A DNA stretch of 64,000 nucleotides. Origin: Amycolatopsis saalfeldensis. GTDB taxonomy: Bacteria > Actinomycetota > Actinomycetes > Mycobacteriales > Pseudonocardiaceae. The notes under the pieces are model-generated. The model searched no databases. It saw only the letters and a list, made by a program, of their open reading frames with translations, and was not told the DNA's origin. The translations under genes were made by a program, and so were the position numbers. The stretch is from contig NZ_FOEF01000003.1 in the NCBI RefSeq assembly GCF_900110575.1, positions 1 to 64,000 of the forward strand. Direction: 5' to 3'. Shown here in pieces: positions 17,557 through 25,435 of this stretch (positions within the stretch are counted from its first letter, which is position 1; every line of letters begins with the position of its first letter).

Positions 17557-18458
17557 CCGACCTCCGGGTCGAACTCGTCACGGAGGAAATCGCCGAGCAG
17601 CACGAAGGCGAGCACCGTGATGGTGAGGAACAGCGACGGGAACACGAGCAGGTTCAGGTTCGTGGTGAAGTACTGCTGGGCGGTGTTGAGCTGCACGCCC
17701 CACGAGATCGACGGCGACTTGAGGCCGACCCCGAGGAACGTCAGCGCCGACTCGGCGGTGATCACCGCGCCGATGTTGAGGCTCGCGAGCACCGCCGTCG
17801 GCGCGAGCGAATTCGGCAGGACGTGCCGCAGCAGGATCCGGAACGGGCCGGCCCCGATGCCGCGCGCGGCGGTGATGTAGGCGAGATTCTTGTTGGCCAG
17901 CACCGAGGATCGCATCACCCGGGTCAGGATCGTCCACGAGAACAGCGTCAGCACCAGTGACACGCTCAGCGGGCTGTGCACCGGGAAGGTCTCCAGCACC
18001 ACGATCATGCCGATCAGCGTGGGGAAACCGAAGAAGACGTCCATGATGCGGCTGATGAGCATGTCCACCACGCCGCCGAAGTATCCGGCGAGTGCGCCGA
18101 GCGCCACCGCGAGCACGAGGGTGCAGGCCGTGGTGAGCAGGCCGATGGTGATCGAGTTGCGGGCGCCGTGGACGACGTTCGCGTAGAGGTCGCAGCCCTG
18201 GATGTCGAAGCCGAACGGATGCCCGCCGGCCGGGCCGCGGCCGCTGTCGGCCAGCGTGCAGGCGTGGGGATCACCGTGGCCGAACCAGCCGCTGAACCAC
18301 GACGGGAAGGCGGCCATCAGGCACACGAGGAGGACGAGGGCGAGGGGAATGGTGAACCGGGGCCGGGCCAGCAGCCGCCGCAGCGTTGTGGTGCGGGCGG
18401 GTGCGGGGGCTTCGGCCGGGCGGACGGCGAGCGCGCCGGACGCTTCGGGGCTAGGCAA
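17553..18458 (-). CDS. oppC: Peptide ABC transporter permease (OppC/DppC)
   Basis: A 301-residue inner-membrane permease with about six transmembrane helices. The N-terminal helix is PLALVLLVCLMAAFPSWF. The EAA loop, which contacts the ATPases, is AARGIGAGPFRILLRHVLPN. The segment between helices 1 and 2 (HPFGFDIQGCDLYANVVHGARNS, abbreviated here) is typical of OppC. The start overlaps the end of oppB by eight bases. Confidence 0.9.
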   Translation of the reverse strand: MPSPEASGALAVRPAEAPAPARTTTLRRLLARPRFTIPLALVLLVCLMAAFPSWFSGWFGHGDPHACTLADSGRGPAGGHPFGFDIQGCDLYANVVHGARNSITIGLLTTACTLVLAVALGALAGYFGGVVDMLISRIMDVFFGFPTLIGMIVVLETFPVHSPLSVSLVLTLFSWTILTRVMRSSVLANKNLAYITAARGIGAGPFRILLRHVLPNSLAPTAVLASLNIGAVITAESALTFLGVGLKSPSISWGVQLNTAQQYFTTNLNLLVFPSLFLTITVLAFVLLGDFLRDEFDPEVG

Positions 18459-19380
18459 GGCGGATCCTCGGGTCGAGCGCGCCGTACACGAGGTCGACGG
18501 CCAGGTTGACGAGCAGGAAGATCAGCACCAGCAGCGTGCTGATGCCGACGACGATCGGGCCGTTGTGCTGCTGGACCCCTTGGAAGATCTGGTAGCCGAG
18601 ACCGGGCAGGTTGAAGATGCCCTCGATCAGGATCGTGCCGCTCAGCAGCAGGCCGAGGTTGACCCCGAGCATCGACGTCACCGGGATCAGCGAGTTCCGC
18701 ACCACGTGCCGGAACAGCGTGCGGGCCGGGCCGAGACCCTTCACCGCCGCGGTGTCGACGTAGCCGGAGTGGAGGTTCTCCAGCACGCTGGCGCGCGTCA
18801 GCCGCGAGATCTCCGGCAGGCCGAACAGCGCCAGGCAGGCCGCCGGGAGCAGGTAGCTCGCCGGCCAGCCGTCGGCCGCGCCGGAAGCGGGCAGCCAGCC
18901 CAGCCACACGCCCACCGCGAGCTGCGCGATGTAGGCGATGATGAAGTACGGCACGCCGAGCACCACCATCGAACCGCCGAGGATGGCGTAGTCCGTGGTC
19001 TTCCCGGCCCGCACGGCCGCGACGATGCCGAGTGCGACGCCGGCGAACGCTTCCAGCACCCAGGTGGTCAGCGCCAGGGTGGCGGTGACCGGCAGGCTCG
19101 CGGTGATGATCGAGGACACCTCGACGTTGTTCAGATCGATCCCGAAGTCCCCGTGCGTCAGCCCGACGAGGTAGTGCCAGTACTGCAGCAGGAACGGATC
19201 GTCGAGGTGGTACTTCTGGTCCACCGCGTTGCGGAACGCCTCGGTCACGACGGTGTTCGGCCCGGCCAGCGCCTGGACCGGATCCCCGGGCAGGGCGAAG
19301 ACCGCGGCGTAGATGATGAACGTGGTCCCGAGCAGGACCGGCACCATCAGGACCAGTCGGCGTAACAGGTATCGCCCCAT
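18451..19380 (-). CDS. oppB: Peptide ABC transporter permease (OppB/DppB)
   Basis: A 309-residue permease. The N-terminus MGRYLLRRLVLMVPVLLGTT is classic OppB. It is followed by the periplasmic GDPVQALAG region and an EAA loop, VKGLGPARTLFRHVVRNS. About six helices are predicted. It begins 34 bases after the dipeptidase stop. No solute-binding protein gene lies in this operon; the family-5 binding protein at 31772 is the only candidate in the window. Confidence 0.9.
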   Translation of the reverse strand: MGRYLLRRLVLMVPVLLGTTFIIYAAVFALPGDPVQALAGPNTVVTEAFRNAVDQKYHLDDPFLLQYWHYLVGLTHGDFGIDLNNVEVSSIITASLPVTATLALTTWVLEAFAGVALGIVAAVRAGKTTDYAILGGSMVVLGVPYFIIAYIAQLAVGVWLGWLPASGAADGWPASYLLPAACLALFGLPEISRLTRASVLENLHSGYVDTAAVKGLGPARTLFRHVVRNSLIPVTSMLGVNLGLLLSGTILIEGIFNLPGLGYQIFQGVQQHNGPIVVGISTLLVLIFLLVNLAVDLVYGALDPRIRLA

Positions 19381-19414
19381 GGGGGCTCCTTTCCTCCGTG
19401 CGGCGACGGACAGG

Positions 19415-20551
19415 TCACGGCCGGGCAGCCCGTTGTGTGCGGCCGGCGTCGGCTTCGGCGAGCACCTGCAGGACGTTTTCCCCCATCAGCGCGCGTAATT
19501 CCGTCGCGCTCCAGCCGCGTTCGGCGAGCCGGGCGAGCAACGCCGGGTAGCACGAGACGTCGTCGAGGCCGGTGGGCATGGTGCCGGCGCCGTCGAAGTC
19601 ACCGCCGAGTCCGATGTGGTCGATGCCCGCGACTTCGCGGGCGTGCTCGACGTGCCGGACCACGTCGTCGACGGTGGCCTCCGGCTCGGGGTGCGCATCG
19701 CGCCATTGCGGCCAGAACGCGCTCTCCTCGGGGCTGCCGGGCTCGAAAGCGGAATCGCGGAACGCCTGGCCGGCCTCGGCGAACCAGTCCGAGACATCCT
19801 GGGAGACGAACGGGGGCACGAAGGTGATCATGCAGACACCGCCGTTGCCCGCCAATCGCTTCAGCGTCGCGTCGGGCACATTGCGCGGGTTGTCGACAAG
19901 CGCCCGGCACGAGGAGTGGGTGAAGAGCACGGGCCGGGTCGTGACGTCCAGCGCTGCTTCCATCGTCTCGGTGGACACGTGCGAAAGATCGACGATCATG
20001 CCGATCCGGTTCATCTCCCGCACCACGTCCCGGCCGAATCCGGTGAGCCCTCGGGCATCCGGGACGTCGGTGGCCGAATCCGCCCAGCCGACGTTCTTGG
20101 CATGGGTCAGCGTCAGGTAACGCACGCCGAGGTTCCGCAGCACGGCCAGGGTGGCGAGGGAATCGCCGAGGCAGTTGCCGCCCTCGGCGCCCAGCAGCGA
20201 GGCGATCCGGCCCCGCTCGAACGCCTGCCGGGCTTCCTCGGCCGTGGTCGCCGGTGCGAGGTCGGCGGGGTAGCGCTCGCACAGCCGGCGGACGAGGAAG
20301 ATCTGTTCCAGGACCGCGGAAGTCGCCTCCGCGCCGGTGAGTTCGGCGGCCACGTAGACGGACCAGAACTGCGCGCCGAGGCGGCCGGCGCGCAGCCGGG
20401 GCAGATCGGTCTGCAGCCGTGGCTGATCGTGCGCGATGTCGAGTTTGCCGAGGTCGCGGTCCGCGTGGTGCCAGAGCGCCCACGGCAGGTCGTTGTGCCC
20501 GTCCACCAGTGGGGTGGTCCGGAGCAGTTCGCCGATGTCTGTTGTGGTCAT
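19415..20551 (-). CDS. Membrane dipeptidase-like peptidase, family M19
   Basis: A 378-residue zinc dipeptidase. The metal ligands are visible: DGHNDLP (His19, Asp21), LLGAEGG (bridging Glu), VDLSHVS and LFTHSSCRAL (His residues), and GLGGDFDGA (Asp). It cleaves dipeptides, including those containing D-residues in some members. It is cytoplasmic, with no signal peptide. The ATG overlaps the PaiB stop as ATGA. Its position directly ahead of oppBCDF indicates that imported di- or oligopeptides are hydrolysed on entry. Confidence 0.92.
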   Translation of the reverse strand: MTTTDIGELLRTTPLVDGHNDLPWALWHHADRDLGKLDIAHDQPRLQTDLPRLRAGRLGAQFWSVYVAAELTGAEATSAVLEQIFLVRRLCERYPADLAPATTAEEARQAFERGRIASLLGAEGGNCLGDSLATLAVLRNLGVRYLTLTHAKNVGWADSATDVPDARGLTGFGRDVVREMNRIGMIVDLSHVSTETMEAALDVTTRPVLFTHSSCRALVDNPRNVPDATLKRLAGNGGVCMITFVPPFVSQDVSDWFAEAGQAFRDSAFEPGSPEESAFWPQWRDAHPEPEATVDDVVRHVEHAREVAGIDHIGLGGDFDGAGTMPTGLDDVSCYPALLARLAERGWSATELRALMGENVLQVLAEADAGRTQRAARP

Positions 20552-21219
20552 GCGCTGCGGGTCTCCCGGTGGTCGCCGGCCGTCTCGGCCGGGGGGATCG
20601 AGGCAGCCAGCGTCGCCCGCATCGCGGCCGCCAGCTCCGGGTTGGCGTGCACCTCGGAGCGATCCTCCAGTGCCGTGATGACGTGCCTGACGGTCGCGGC
20701 CTGTTCGTCCTGGCTGAACTTGGCCTTGCCGGCGCGGCGAGCGGGGGTCAGCCGGAAACCGGTGGTGTACGGGGCGATCCGGTGCGCGTAACCGGCTACC
20801 GTGGCCAGCTGCCACGGCTGCGGGCGCACCGATTCGAAGTGGTCGACAGTGCGTTCGAGCACGCCGTAGGTGTCCTCGGCGGACAGCACCTCCGGCGTGC
20901 CGTGCAGGTGCAGCACCTGGAAGTTCCAGGTCGGCACGTGGGGGCCGTCGTCGTAGAAGGCCGGCGACACGTAGCCGTGCGGGCCGGCCACGATCACGAC
21001 GACGTCGTGCGCCCCCAGGTCGTGTTCGGCCGCGTCGGCCCGGGCCAGGTGCCCGAGGATGGTGTCGTCGTCCCGGTCCGGGTCGACGATGATCGGCAGG
21101 TGTGACGTGACCAGGCCGTTTCCGGAGGTCGCGCTGACCATCGTGGCCCAGCCCGAATCCCGGATCAGGGCGCGCACCGAGGCCAGGTCGTCGCGCCGGA
21201 AGAGCTGTTGCTCAAGCAT
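20548..21219 (-). CDS. PaiB-like FMN-binding protein
   Basis: A 223-residue protein of the PaiB family (FMN-binding split-barrel fold, described as negative regulators of degradative enzymes and sporulation in Bacillus). The signature pieces YVSPAFYDDGPHVPTWNFQVLHLHGTPEV (see YVSPAFYDD and VPTWNFQVLHLHG) and KAKFSQDEQ are present. The length is normal. It is translationally coupled on both sides, overlapping the permease stop by eight bases and the dipeptidase start by four. A role in adjusting peptide use or modifying amines is inference. Confidence 0.85.
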   Translation of the reverse strand: MLEQQLFRRDDLASVRALIRDSGWATMVSATSGNGLVTSHLPIIVDPDRDDDTILGHLARADAAEHDLGAHDVVVIVAGPHGYVSPAFYDDGPHVPTWNFQVLHLHGTPEVLSAEDTYGVLERTVDHFESVRPQPWQLATVAGYAHRIAPYTTGFRLTPARRAGKAKFSQDEQAATVRHVITALEDRSEVHANPELAAAMRATLAASIPPAETAGDHRETRSA

Positions 21220-22897
21220 GGAGTTCCTCCACAGTGGACGATGCGGGGTCGGTGAGCTCGGCCCGGACGGTGTCCGGCGCGGTCCTGGTCGAGAGCACCA
21301 GGACGAGGACCGCCAGCGCTGCGCCTGCCACCGCCCCGGTCAGGTCGCCCAGCAGGCCGCGGTTGCCCGCGTGCTCGGACACCGCCGGGTAGTTGCCGAG
21401 GAAGCCGATCAGGGTCAGCCCGGCGTACCAGACGAGCAGCCACCAGCCGTAGCGGAAGCCGGCGGGTGCGTCGATCCCACGCCGGCGCGCATTCCATTGG
21501 GACAAGCCGAAAAGCGCGAACCCGATAAGCGTGACGGCCATGACCTTCCAGGTGGTGGCCCAGCCGGTCCAGTAGATCGTCAGGTTGCAGACCCACAGCG
21601 CGAGGAACGAAACGAACCGAGCTCCGCGCAGCCGGAACGGCCGCGGGAAGGCGGGCAGCTGTTTGCGCATGGCCAGCAACACGATCGGCCCGGACCCGAA
21701 CGAGATCACCGTTGCCGATACCTGGAACCCGATCAGCTTCTGCCAGCCCGGGAACGGCAGGAAGAAGATGCATCCGACGACGAAGGCCAGGACCAGACCG
21801 ACCCAGGGCACGCCGGTGCGGCTGATCGCACCCAGCCGGGCGGGGGCATTGGCGTTGCGGGCCATGGCGTAGGACAGGCGTGCGGTCGTGCCCGCGTAGA
21901 TCATCCCGGTGTCGCCGGGGGAGATGACCGCGTCGACGTAGAGCGTCATCGCGAGCCAGCCCATGCCCAGCGCGGACGCGAGCGCGGCCAGCGGCCCGAA
22001 CTGGGCCACCACGTGCCCGGCCGAGGTGAAGTTGTCGCCGACAGCCGACCAGCCGCCGGCTCGCAGCGCCGAGGCCGGCACCGCGCCGATGAACGCCACC
22101 TGCAAGGCGACGTAGAGCACCCCTGCGATCAGCAAAGAGCCGATGATGGTCAGCGGCACGTCGCGTTGCGGGCGCCTGCTTTCGCCGGCGAGGCTGATCG
22201 CCTGCTGGAATCCGCCGTAGGCGACCGCGATGCCGCCGCCGGTGATGGCGCCGAAGATTCCGCTCGCACCGTAGGGGGCGAAGCCGCCGAAAGAGGTGAA
22301 GTGGTCGGCGTGGAAGGAGGCGAGCACGAGCGCCACGGTCAGTACCGTGATCACGGCCAGCTTCCACCACACGAGGACGTTGTTGACCCGGGCGAAGACG
22401 CCGACCCCGAGTGCGTTGACGACCACGAAGACGGCCATCAGCACGATCGAGACCAGCAGGCCGGCGGGCGTGAGCACCGAGACGCCGTCCTGGGTCTTCT
22501 GCAGCCACGGGAAGTAGCTCGCCGCGTACTGGACGCACGCGAGGACTTCGATCGGGGCCACGGAGGCGAGGCCGAGCCAGTTCGCCCAGCCGAGGTTGAA
22601 GCTGGCGAACGAGCCGAAGGAGTAGTGCGGGTACCGCCCGATCCCGCCGCTGTGCGGGAACATGGTGCCGACTTCGGCGTAGGTGAGCCCGACGACCATC
22701 GCCATCACCATGCCGATGAGCCACGACACGATGGCCGCGGGACCCGCGATCTGGGCGCCGTAGAGCGCGCCGAACAACCAGCCGGACCCGATGATCGAGC
22801 CCAGGGACACGAACATCATCCCGACCGGGCCCATCGCGCGGCGAAGGCGGTGGTCGTCGCCCGCGGTGACCGTCCGTTCCGTTTCCTGATCAGTCAT
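21212..22897 (-). CDS. APC-superfamily amino acid/polyamine permease
   Basis: A 561-residue permease with about twelve membrane helices. The first helix carries the APC motif SLGSIIGSGWLFGALYGAQI. The region YAEVGTMFPHSGGIGRYPHY matches the conserved loop after helix 2. The likely start is the ATG at 22897 (MTDQETERT), with AGGGA upstream. As the first gene of the leftward peptide operon it probably imports or exchanges an amino acid product. It is longer than the usual ~480 residues because of an extended C-terminus with two extra hydrophobic segments. Confidence 0.88.
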   Translation of the reverse strand: MTDQETERTVTAGDDHRLRRAMGPVGMMFVSLGSIIGSGWLFGALYGAQIAGPAAIVSWLIGMVMAMVVGLTYAEVGTMFPHSGGIGRYPHYSFGSFASFNLGWANWLGLASVAPIEVLACVQYAASYFPWLQKTQDGVSVLTPAGLLVSIVLMAVFVVVNALGVGVFARVNNVLVWWKLAVITVLTVALVLASFHADHFTSFGGFAPYGASGIFGAITGGGIAVAYGGFQQAISLAGESRRPQRDVPLTIIGSLLIAGVLYVALQVAFIGAVPASALRAGGWSAVGDNFTSAGHVVAQFGPLAALASALGMGWLAMTLYVDAVISPGDTGMIYAGTTARLSYAMARNANAPARLGAISRTGVPWVGLVLAFVVGCIFFLPFPGWQKLIGFQVSATVISFGSGPIVLLAMRKQLPAFPRPFRLRGARFVSFLALWVCNLTIYWTGWATTWKVMAVTLIGFALFGLSQWNARRRGIDAPAGFRYGWWLLVWYAGLTLIGFLGNYPAVSEHAGNRGLLGDLTGAVAGAALAVLVLVLSTRTAPDTVRAELTDPASSTVEELHA

Positions 22898-23087
22898 GGA
22901 GTCCCTGCGTTCGTTCGGCGGACGGGGCCGGCTGCGGGCGGGCGCCCGCTCCGGTCTGTCTGATGTGGAGCATGAGGGGAAGTCACCTCGGGTAATTCGG
23001 TGCGGGGGCTCGGTGCCGGCCGTGCTGGTGGGCGGTGCGGCAGGGCGATGGCGCCGGATCGGTGGTCGGCGCGCCGCCTGAGGTGTA

Positions 23088-23139
23088 TTACTACACTCAC
23101 AATTTTGTTGTGCAACGGTAAGCAGGATTGAAGTTGTAC
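23088..23139 (-). promoter_or_regulatory. Divergent promoter region of the peptide operon
   Basis: An AT-rich island lies in the 315-base gap between the permease and MocR genes. On the minus strand TTGCAC (23115-23110), a 16-base spacer and TAGTAA (23093-23088) resemble a promoter. Direct repeats GTTGTGC (23107) and GTTGTAC (23133), 26 bases apart, are a plausible MocR binding pattern, since MocR proteins usually bind direct repeats. The rest of 22898-23212 shows no gene. Confidence 0.4.
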
Positions 23140-23212
23140 GCAAGAGGCAGTTCACGATTGCCGGCAGGAATGGTTAGCCTGCCCTTTCCGGTGGTCGGCA
23201 CGGAGAGGAACG

Positions 23213-24526
23213 ATGCGAGTGCGGATTGAAGGCAGGACCGCCCGGGAAGTGGTCAGCAGTATCGAACGAGCAGTGCAATCCGGACGATTGGCGCCGAGTG
23301 CCGTCGTGCCGTCGGTGCGGAGTCTCGCGGCGGAGCTGAAGATCAGTTCCGCGACCGTGGCCGCCGCGTACCGGGAATTGCGGAACCGGGGTGTGCTGAT
23401 CGGCTCGGTCGGCCGGGACACGCGGGTCAGCCCGCGGCCGCCGCTGGCGAGCCGGGCCGGGGACCGGCTGCCGGAGGGCGTGCGGGACGTCAGCGACGGT
23501 AACCCGGACCCGCGGTTGCTGCCGTCGCTCACCGACGCCGCGCACCGCTGCGGGTTCGAGCAATATCGCTACGGGGACGTGACGATGATGCCTGAACTGG
23601 TCCGGCTGGCGCGCGGGCAGTTCACCGGGTTCGGGCTCGGCGAGGACGAGGTGTGTTTCGTCAGCGGGGCGATGGACGGGGTCGAACGCGTGCTGAGCGG
23701 CCGGCTCAAGCCGGGTGACGCGGTGTGCGTGGAGGACCCCTGCTACACCGGCGTCCTCGATCTCGTGCGCATGCTCGGCCTGCGCCCGGTCCCGGTGGCC
23801 GTCGACGACCGCGGCCCGGTCCCCGGTGCGTTGCGAGAGGCCCTGCAAACCCGGCCCGGGGCGTGCGTGGTCACGCCCCGCGCGCACAATCCAACCGGTG
23901 CGGCGCTGGATGAAGGCCGTGCGGCGGAGCTGCGCCGCGTGCTGAAGCGGCACCCGGACGTGCTCGTCGTCGAGAACGACCACGCGGGCGCGACGGCCGG
24001 GGCCGGGTACCACAGCCTCGCGCCCGGCCGTGCCTCCTGGGCGGTGATCCGCTCGGTCAGCAAATCGCTGGGCCCGGACCTGCGGTTCTCCTTCGTCGCA
24101 GGGGACGCGATGACGATCAGCCGGGTCGAGGGCAGGCAGCGGATGGCGGCCGGCTGGGTCAGCCACGTGCTGCAGCGCCTGGTGCACCAGCTGCTGTCGG
24201 ATCGTGGGGTGCAGCGGCTGGTCGCCGAGGCCGAGCAGACCTACGCCGACCGGCGCAGCGGCTTCGTCGACGCCTTGGCGGGGCACGGGGTGCCCGCCAT
24301 GGGTCGTTCGGGGATGAACGTGCTGGTCCCGGTTGCGGAGGAGGTGCAGACCGTACGGCTGCTGCGGGACCGGGGCTGGCTCGTGCGGGCCGGCGAACCG
24401 CACCGGCTGCAGAGTCCGCCGTTCGTGCGGGTGACCGTGGCTTCGCTGCAACCAGCCGATATCCGGGAACTGGCCGCGCATTTCGGTGCGGTTCTGCATC
24501 CCACCCGGCGCAGTCGGCTCGCCTGA
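23213..24526 (+). CDS. MocR-type GntR/aminotransferase-like regulator
   Basis: A 437-residue fusion of an N-terminal winged helix (VPSVRSLAAELKISSATVAA, residues 32-51) and a fold-type I aminotransferase-like domain. The PLP pocket is preserved: HNPTG (225-229), DHAG (Asp256) and SVSKSLGPDLRF (Lys284). Such proteins sense PLP, GABA or other amines through Schiff-base chemistry. It is divergent from the permease-PaiB-dipeptidase-Opp operon and is its most likely regulator. Some homologues are annotated as PtsJ or PdxR. The ATG at 23213 follows GAGAGGA. Confidence 0.9.
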   Translation: MRVRIEGRTAREVVSSIERAVQSGRLAPSAVVPSVRSLAAELKISSATVAAAYRELRNRGVLIGSVGRDTRVSPRPPLASRAGDRLPEGVRDVSDGNPDPRLLPSLTDAAHRCGFEQYRYGDVTMMPELVRLARGQFTGFGLGEDEVCFVSGAMDGVERVLSGRLKPGDAVCVEDPCYTGVLDLVRMLGLRPVPVAVDDRGPVPGALREALQTRPGACVVTPRAHNPTGAALDEGRAAELRRVLKRHPDVLVVENDHAGATAGAGYHSLAPGRASWAVIRSVSKSLGPDLRFSFVAGDAMTISRVEGRQRMAAGWVSHVLQRLVHQLLSDRGVQRLVAEAEQTYADRRSGFVDALAGHGVPAMGRSGMNVLVPVAEEVQTVRLLRDRGWLVRAGEPHRLQSPPFVRVTVASLQPADIRELAAHFGAVLHPTRRSRLA

Positions 24527-24608
24527 TTTCACGACCGGTCTGGCGGGCGGCACAAACGGTCGCCCCGGAAACTGTGGAAGAGAACGAGGAGAACCGATTT
24601 TTCCGGCG

Positions 24609-24685
24609 GTTACCGTATGCAGGAAAGCAATGGTAACAATGGCGGGTTCAGGTAATGCAAGCCTCATTTTGGGTTGCCTTACCTG
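24609..24685. promoter_or_regulatory. Double dyad ahead of VIT-family transporter
   Basis: Two inverted repeats occupy an AT-richer stretch. The first is GTTACC (24609-24614) with GGTAAC (24632-24637). The second is a larger one of 15-bp arms: CAGGTAATGCAAGCC at 24649-24663 pairs with GGGTTGCCTTACCTG at 24671-24685, with two mismatches and a seven-base loop. The left arm resembles a weak DtxR/IdeR-type box (AGGT-N7-GCCT). It may be a metal-regulator operator or an mRNA hairpin 28 bases before the ATG. Confidence 0.6.
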
Positions 24686-24712
24686 TTTCCTTCCGGGGAG
24701 AACGGTAATTCG

Positions 24713-25432
24713 ATGACCTCGCAAGCAGACGTGGCCCCACCGGAGCTGCACCAGCACCACCGGGACGTGACCGGCGGGTCGCTGCGCCCGGCGACGTTCG
24801 GTGTGATGGACGGCCTCGTGTCGAATTTCGCGCTGGTGGCCGGGGTGGTGGGCGGCGGCGCGAGCGGGACCACCGTGCTCATCACCGGGCTGGCCGGGCT
24901 GGTGGCCGGTGCGTGCTCGATGGCCACCGGCGAATTCGCCTCCGTGTCGTCGCAGACGGAGCTCATGCAGGCGGAGATCGCGGTGGAGAAGAACGAACTG
25001 GCCGCGCACCCCGAAGACGAGCTGCGGGAGCTGACCGCGGTCTACGAGGCCAAGGGACTCCGGCCGGAGCTCGCGGCGGAGGTCGCGCGCGAGCTGAGCG
25101 CGGACCCGGAGGTGGCGTGGCGGGTCCACGCGCGTGAAGAGCTGGGCGTGGACCCGGACGACCTGCCCTCGCCATGGGTGGCGGCCGGTTCGTCGTTCCT
25201 GGCGTTCACGGTCGGCGCGCTGATCCCGCTGCTGCCGTTCCTGCTCGGCGCGTCGTCGATCCTGCCGACCCTGCTGGCCAGCGCGGTGGCGCTGCTGGTC
25301 ACCGGCGCGATCATCGCCAAGCTGACGGCCAAGCCGATGTGGTTCGGCGGCGGGCGCCAGCTCCTGCTCGGTGGCCTGTCGGCGGCCGTGACCTACGGGA
25401 TCGGGCTGCTGGTCGGGGCGGGGGTGGGCTGA
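24713..25432 (+). CDS. VIT1/CCC1-family Fe2+/Mn2+ transporter
   Basis: A 239-residue integral membrane protein with about five helices. The helix 1 motif RPATFGVMDGLVSNFALVAGVVGG and helix 2 GLVAGACSMATGEFASVSSQTE contain the conserved metal-path residues (Asp in MDGLVSN, Met and Glu in SMATGE). The acidic cytoplasmic metal-binding loop (ELRELTAVYEAKGLRPELA) precedes the last three helices. The family moves ferrous or manganous ions out of the cytosol. The ATG at 24713 gives the family N-terminus. The EtfBA fusion starts three bases after the stop, so the two are co-transcribed. Confidence 0.9.
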   Translation: MTSQADVAPPELHQHHRDVTGGSLRPATFGVMDGLVSNFALVAGVVGGGASGTTVLITGLAGLVAGACSMATGEFASVSSQTELMQAEIAVEKNELAAHPEDELRELTAVYEAKGLRPELAAEVARELSADPEVAWRVHAREELGVDPDDLPSPWVAAGSSFLAFTVGALIPLLPFLLGASSILPTLLASAVALLVTGAIIAKLTAKPMWFGGGRQLLLGGLSAAVTYGIGLLVGAGVG

Positions 25433-25435
25433 CCG

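Noticed and set aside
24671..24685. A second DtxR/IdeR box in the right arm of the VIT dyad
   Set aside because: Spacing between GGT and ACC is six rather than seven bases, so it does not fit the consensus by itself. It is kept only as an arm of the inverted repeat.
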